Positions 22,721 to 24,434 of a stretch of 24,434 bases of DNA are shown one piece after another. Position numbers and translations under genes: made by a program. Position 1 is the stretch's first letter. Every line of letters begins with the position of its first letter. The notes under the pieces were generated by a model that was given only the letters and a program-made list of their open reading frames with translations, ran no database searches and was not told the origin of the DNA. This DNA comes from Pseudomonadota bacterium (GTDB lineage: Bacteria; Pseudomonadota; Gammaproteobacteria; Burkholderiales; Ferrovaceae). The stretch lies in the NCBI GenBank assembly GCA_021811005.1, contig JAJZPY010000018.1, forward strand, positions 1 to 24,434, read 5' to 3'.

Positions 22721-23014
22721 TGGCGCCCCCGGCAGGAATCGAACCTGCATCTGCCCCTTCATCCCACTGCGGCTTTCGCCGCCGCGGCTGTGCCGCGTTT
22801 GTGGGCTGGACTTTCCCTTGGCCCTGGCCATCCGGCGGTAGGCCGCGTCCGTCAAGTCTCTACACATTCCCGGCAGCAGCCGGGCTTTGCTCGGTATTGC
22901 CTCGCCCTTGCGGGCAGGGGGTTCACCGACTTTGAACGCATTCACGCCGCCCTTTCGCGACGGCGTGCCCAAATGTTCAGGAGGGGGCTGTTATATCCAT
23001 TTAACTACGGGGAC
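22721..23014 (-). tRNA. tRNA-Arg(CCU), split by a group I intron
   Basis: Read on the minus strand, the exons are 23014-22979 (36 nt) and 22759-22721 (39 nt), 75 nt with CCA encoded. Acceptor GTCCCCG pairs with CGGGGGC; D arm GTTA-AATGGATA-TAAC; anticodon stem GCCCC/GGGGC with loop CTCCTAA, giving anticodon CCT (Arg, reading AGG); T arm GCAGG-TTCGATT-CCTGC. The exon sequence is very close to Escherichia coli tRNA-Arg(CCU). The 219-nt intron lies right after anticodon position 36, the site used by group I introns in bacterial tRNAs. A TAGTAT hexamer (minus strand of 23023-23028) and a GC-rich spacer precede it, suggesting a typical tRNA promoter. Structural tRNA genes also serve as integration sites, but no integrase is present. 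Confidence 0.93.
22760..22978 (-). ncRNA. Group I intron (self-splicing ribozyme, IC3-like) in tRNA-Arg(CCU)
   Basis: 219 nt, no ORF inside, so no homing endonuclease. Numbering from the 5' splice site: P1 pairs exon CCU with intron GGG (9-11), giving the required U-G wobble at the splice site. P2 is 12-18/30-36; P3 is GCGUUC 40-45/GGACGC 129-134; P4 is UCGGU 50-54/ACCGA 84-88; a GCAA-capped stem GCCC/GGGC 64-75 is P5-like; P6a is CCCGGC 95-100/GCCGGG 105-110; P7 is GACUU 121-125/AAGUC 166-170, the guanosine-binding helix; P8 is GGCC 135-138/GGCC 150-153; P9 is CCCAC 174-178/GUGGG 212-216 with two inner hairpins, one GAAA-capped. The intron ends with G (omega G). Motifs GUGUAGAGACU and AAGUCCAG match the Azoarcus tRNA-Ile intron core, which is known to self-splice. 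Confidence 0.92.
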
Positions 23015-23063
23015 CCGCCGGCATACTAGCATTTTTGCAGGACCCCCGGCAGGGTGTCGGGGC

Positions 23064-23092
23064 TTTACATGAGAATGATTATCATTTAGTAT
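23064..23092 (+). promoter_or_regulatory. Promoter of the iron-uptake operon
   Basis: TTTACA (23064-23069) is 17 bp from TAGTAT (23087-23092), matching consensus at 5/6 and 4/6. The Fur box 23071-23089 fills the spacer and overlaps the -10, so bound Fur would block RNA polymerase. The start site would be near 23099 and the first ATG is at 23134. Confidence 0.6.
23071..23089 (+). promoter_or_regulatory. Fur box
   Basis: GAGAATGATTATCATTTAG matches the 19-bp Fur consensus (GATAATGATAATCATTATC) at 14 positions, and the central AATGAT-T-ATCATT is a perfect inverted repeat. It lies between the -35 and -10 of the promoter for the cupredoxin and FTR1 genes, so iron-responsive repression is strongly expected. 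Confidence 0.85.
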
Positions 23093-23133
23093 GGAGTCAC
23101 TGGTCTTAAACCCAACGGAAAACAGACACCTCC

Positions 23134-23484
23134 ATGAACCGGATTTTTTGGCTGCCAGCCCTGATGCTGGCTTTTTCGGGCCTGGCAAACGGCGTGGCCC
23201 TGGGAGCGGATACAACCGCCGTGATCACCATTCACAACGGCAAATTCGAACCGTCCGAACTGCGGTTGCCGGCTGGCGTGCGCAGCCGCATCACCGTGCG
23301 CAACCAGGACGCCTTCCCGGCCGAATTCGAAAGCATTCCGCTGTCGCGCGAAGTGGTGGTGCCGCCGCGCGGCGAAGTGTCTTTTTTTGTGGGGCCGGCG
23401 GCGGTGGGCCGCTACGAGTATTTCAACGATTTCAACCATGACATGAAAGGCACTGTGGTGCTGGAAGCGGCGGGAGGGCAATAA
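23134..23484 (+). CDS. Periplasmic cupredoxin-domain protein of the FTR1 iron-uptake locus
   Basis: 116 residues. A signal peptide (MNRIFWLPALMLAFSGLANGVALGAD) predicts export to the periplasm. The mature part is a small beta-barrel with EFESIPLSREVVVPPRGEVSFFVGPAAVGRYEYFNDFNHDMKGTVVL, typical of EfeO-like cupredoxin domains paired with FTR1 permeases (reported here in parts because of its length). No Cys copper ligand is seen; a His-Asp-Met (NHDMKG) is near the C-terminal loop, so metal binding may differ from blue copper proteins and may involve iron. It lies one base upstream of the permease start and shares its Fur-controlled promoter. Role, inferred: binds or oxidises ferrous iron before it enters the permease. 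Confidence 0.83.
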   Translation: MNRIFWLPALMLAFSGLANGVALGADTTAVITIHNGKFEPSELRLPAGVRSRITVRNQDAFPAEFESIPLSREVVVPPRGEVSFFVGPAAVGRYEYFNDFNHDMKGTVVLEAAGGQ

Positions 23485-23485
23485 G

Positions 23486-24292
23486 ATGTTGGCCACTGCG
23501 GTCATTCTGTTTCGTGAAGTGCTGGAGGCGGCGCTCATCGTCGCCATTGTGCTGGGGGCGAGCCGCGGTGTTGCTGGTCGCGGACGCTGGGTGCTGGCCG
23601 GCATCGGAGGAGGGCTTTCCGGTGCCGCGCTGGTGGCAGTCCTGGCTTCCACGGCGGCTGCGATGCTGACCGGCGAAGGGCAGGCCCTGCTCAATGCCGC
23701 CATCCTGCTCACGGCCGTGTGCATGCTGACCTGGCATAACGTGTGGATGTCGGCCCATGCGCGCGAACTGAAAGCGGAACTGAGCGCCGTGGGCGCGGAA
23801 GTGCAGTCGGGTTCCAAGCCGCTCACGGCATTGGCCGTGATCACGGCCATGGCCGTCATGCGCGAAGGGTCCGAAGCGGTGCTGTTTCTGTGGGCCATCG
23901 CCGCGGGCGGCGAAGGGCGCACGTCCATGGGGGTCGGTGCCCTGGTGGGCGTGGGCGCGGGGGTGCTGGCAGGCGGGTTGCTTTATCGCGGCCTGCTGCG
24001 CATTCCGGTGCGCCATTTTTTCAGCGTGACGAGCTGGCTCATCCTGTTCCTGGCTGCAGGCCTGTCGGCCCAGGCGGCCGGGTTCCTCAACCAGGCGGGT
24101 TTGCTGCCGGCTCTCGGGCAAGGGCTGTGGAATACGTCCGCATGGCTCGATCAGAACAGCCTGGCCGGGCAACTCCTGCACATACTGGTGGGCTACGTGG
24201 CCAGCCCTTCGGGCATACAAATCCTGTTTTACCTTGCGACGCTGTGCGTGATCCTGTTCCTCATGTACCGTCCGCGCTGGAGATCCTTATAG
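23486..24292 (+). CDS. FTR1-family iron permease
   Basis: 268 residues with about seven helices. The two REXXE iron-binding motifs are visible: ILFREVLEAALIVAIVLG in the first helix and AVMREGSEAVLFLWAIA in the fourth. The rest matches FTR1/EfeU permeases, including a C-terminal LFYLATLCVILFLMYRPRW helix. It moves ferric or ferrous iron across the inner membrane, usually together with a periplasmic cupredoxin partner, as here. No EfeB-like peroxidase is in the window, although the operon continues past its end. Only 1 bp separates it from the cupredoxin gene, so the two share a transcript. Fur controls the operon. Confidence 0.92.
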   Translation: MLATAVILFREVLEAALIVAIVLGASRGVAGRGRWVLAGIGGGLSGAALVAVLASTAAAMLTGEGQALLNAAILLTAVCMLTWHNVWMSAHARELKAELSAVGAEVQSGSKPLTALAVITAMAVMREGSEAVLFLWAIAAGGEGRTSMGVGALVGVGAGVLAGGLLYRGLLRIPVRHFFSVTSWLILFLAAGLSAQAAGFLNQAGLLPALGQGLWNTSAWLDQNSLAGQLLHILVGYVASPSGIQILFYLATLCVILFLMYRPRWRSL

Positions 24293-24293
24293 C

Positions 24294-24434
24294 ATGACCA
24301 ATCCGAAAGGTTTTTTTGGGGCGCTGCGCGCGCCCCGGGGGGGTTTTTTTGCCTCGATTCTGATGCTGGCCGCCGTGTCGGCCTGCGCTGACGACGATTT
24401 CATCGTGTATTCCCCCCACGTGGCACAGGGACAG
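24294..24434 (+). CDS. Exported protein of unknown function, N-terminal part (cut by window end)
   Basis: 47 codons are visible, from the ATG one base after the permease stop to the window end. The start MTNPKGFFGALRAPRGGFFASILMLAAVSACADDDFIVY has a hydrophobic core and a VSAC lipobox-like site, or a signal peptidase I site at ACA-DDD. After it come SPHVAQGQ. It is therefore probably a periplasmic or outer-membrane protein of the iron operon; no family can be assigned. Its first 19 codons run through a strong GC hairpin flanked by T7 and G7/T7 runs, so a downstream ATG (24363) would be the alternative start, though this would shorten the signal peptide's N-region. Confidence 0.55.
   Translation, partial: MTNPKGFFGALRAPRGGFFASILMLAAVSACADDDFIVYSPHVAQGQ
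24318..24350 (+). terminator. Terminator-like hairpin with G7-T7 tail at the start of the third iron-operon gene
   Basis: GGGGCGC (24318-24324) and GCGCCCC (24330-24336) form a 7-bp stem with a 5-nt loop, followed by seven Gs and seven Ts (24337-24350). A T7 run also precedes it (24311-24317). It lies 25 bp after the permease stop, inside the 5' end of the next reading frame. It could attenuate transcription or be a slippery region. Confidence 0.5.

Noticed and set aside
22682..22972. An N-terminal extension of the channel gene, or a protein encoded inside the intron
   Set aside because: This region is tRNA-Arg and a group I intron with full core helices. Open frames on either strand there have no family features, so no homing endonuclease is called.
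22721..23100. tRNA-associated integration site of a genomic island
   Set aside because: No integrase, no repeat of the tRNA 3' end and no foreign-looking gene block lie nearby.
1..24434. CRISPR arrays, insertion sequences, prophage or rRNA genes
   Set aside because: No regularly spaced repeats, transposase or phage motifs, or rRNA sequence were recognised in the window.

Overview
The window is a high-GC bacterial chromosome segment, densely packed on both strands. The gene content suggests a betaproteobacterium: chorismate lyase, TrxC-type thioredoxin, an Amt channel, an FTR1-type iron permease with a cupredoxin partner, several NarL/FixJ regulators, and a tRNA carrying a small group I intron. 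The order or genus is not resolvable here; Rhodocyclales or Nitrosomonadales relatives are a guess. There is no phage, transposase, integrase or CRISPR array.

Layout. 1-180: 3' end of a YbhB/YbcL-type PEBP gene, followed by a strong hairpin. 327-6398: a signalling block with a PAS/GAF histidine kinase, a LuxR-type response regulator, a stand-alone receiver protein and a GAF-PAS-GAF-GGDEF-EAL c-di-GMP enzyme; an AATTCCCTACA-like element recurs in its intergenic gaps. 6395-9180 (minus): a three-gene operon of an endonuclease/exonuclease/phosphatase-fold protein, a DedA membrane protein and a two-HKD phospholipase D/cardiolipin synthase. 9267-10624: a redox operon of secreted monoheme cytochrome c, trxC and an OsmC-like peroxidase. 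10637-12756 (minus): an overlapping pair of HMG-CoA-lyase-family and CaiB-type CoA-transferase genes, divergent from an MFS carrier and a FabG/PhaB-like reductase (12892-15026). 15078-17840: a large DUF748 (AsmA-like) envelope protein.

17848-20497 (minus): a NarL-type regulator, an ammonium channel with an NtrC-like dyad upstream, ubiC, and a 13-codon upstream ORF with an ideal Shine-Dalgarno. 20524-22195: a quinone oxidoreductase overlapping a TerC-family gene. 22169-23014 (minus): a small potassium-channel-like gene behind tRNA-Arg(CCU), which is split by a 219-nt self-splicing-type group I intron. 23064-24434: a Fur-box promoter driving a periplasmic cupredoxin, an FTR1 iron permease and the start of an exported protein cut by the window end.

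The most notable element is the intron-containing tRNA, which ordinary tRNA or ORF calling would miss. Next are the repeated regulatory motif in the two-component/c-di-GMP block, the Fur-controlled iron uptake operon with a hairpin at its third gene, and the short ORF ahead of ubiC.
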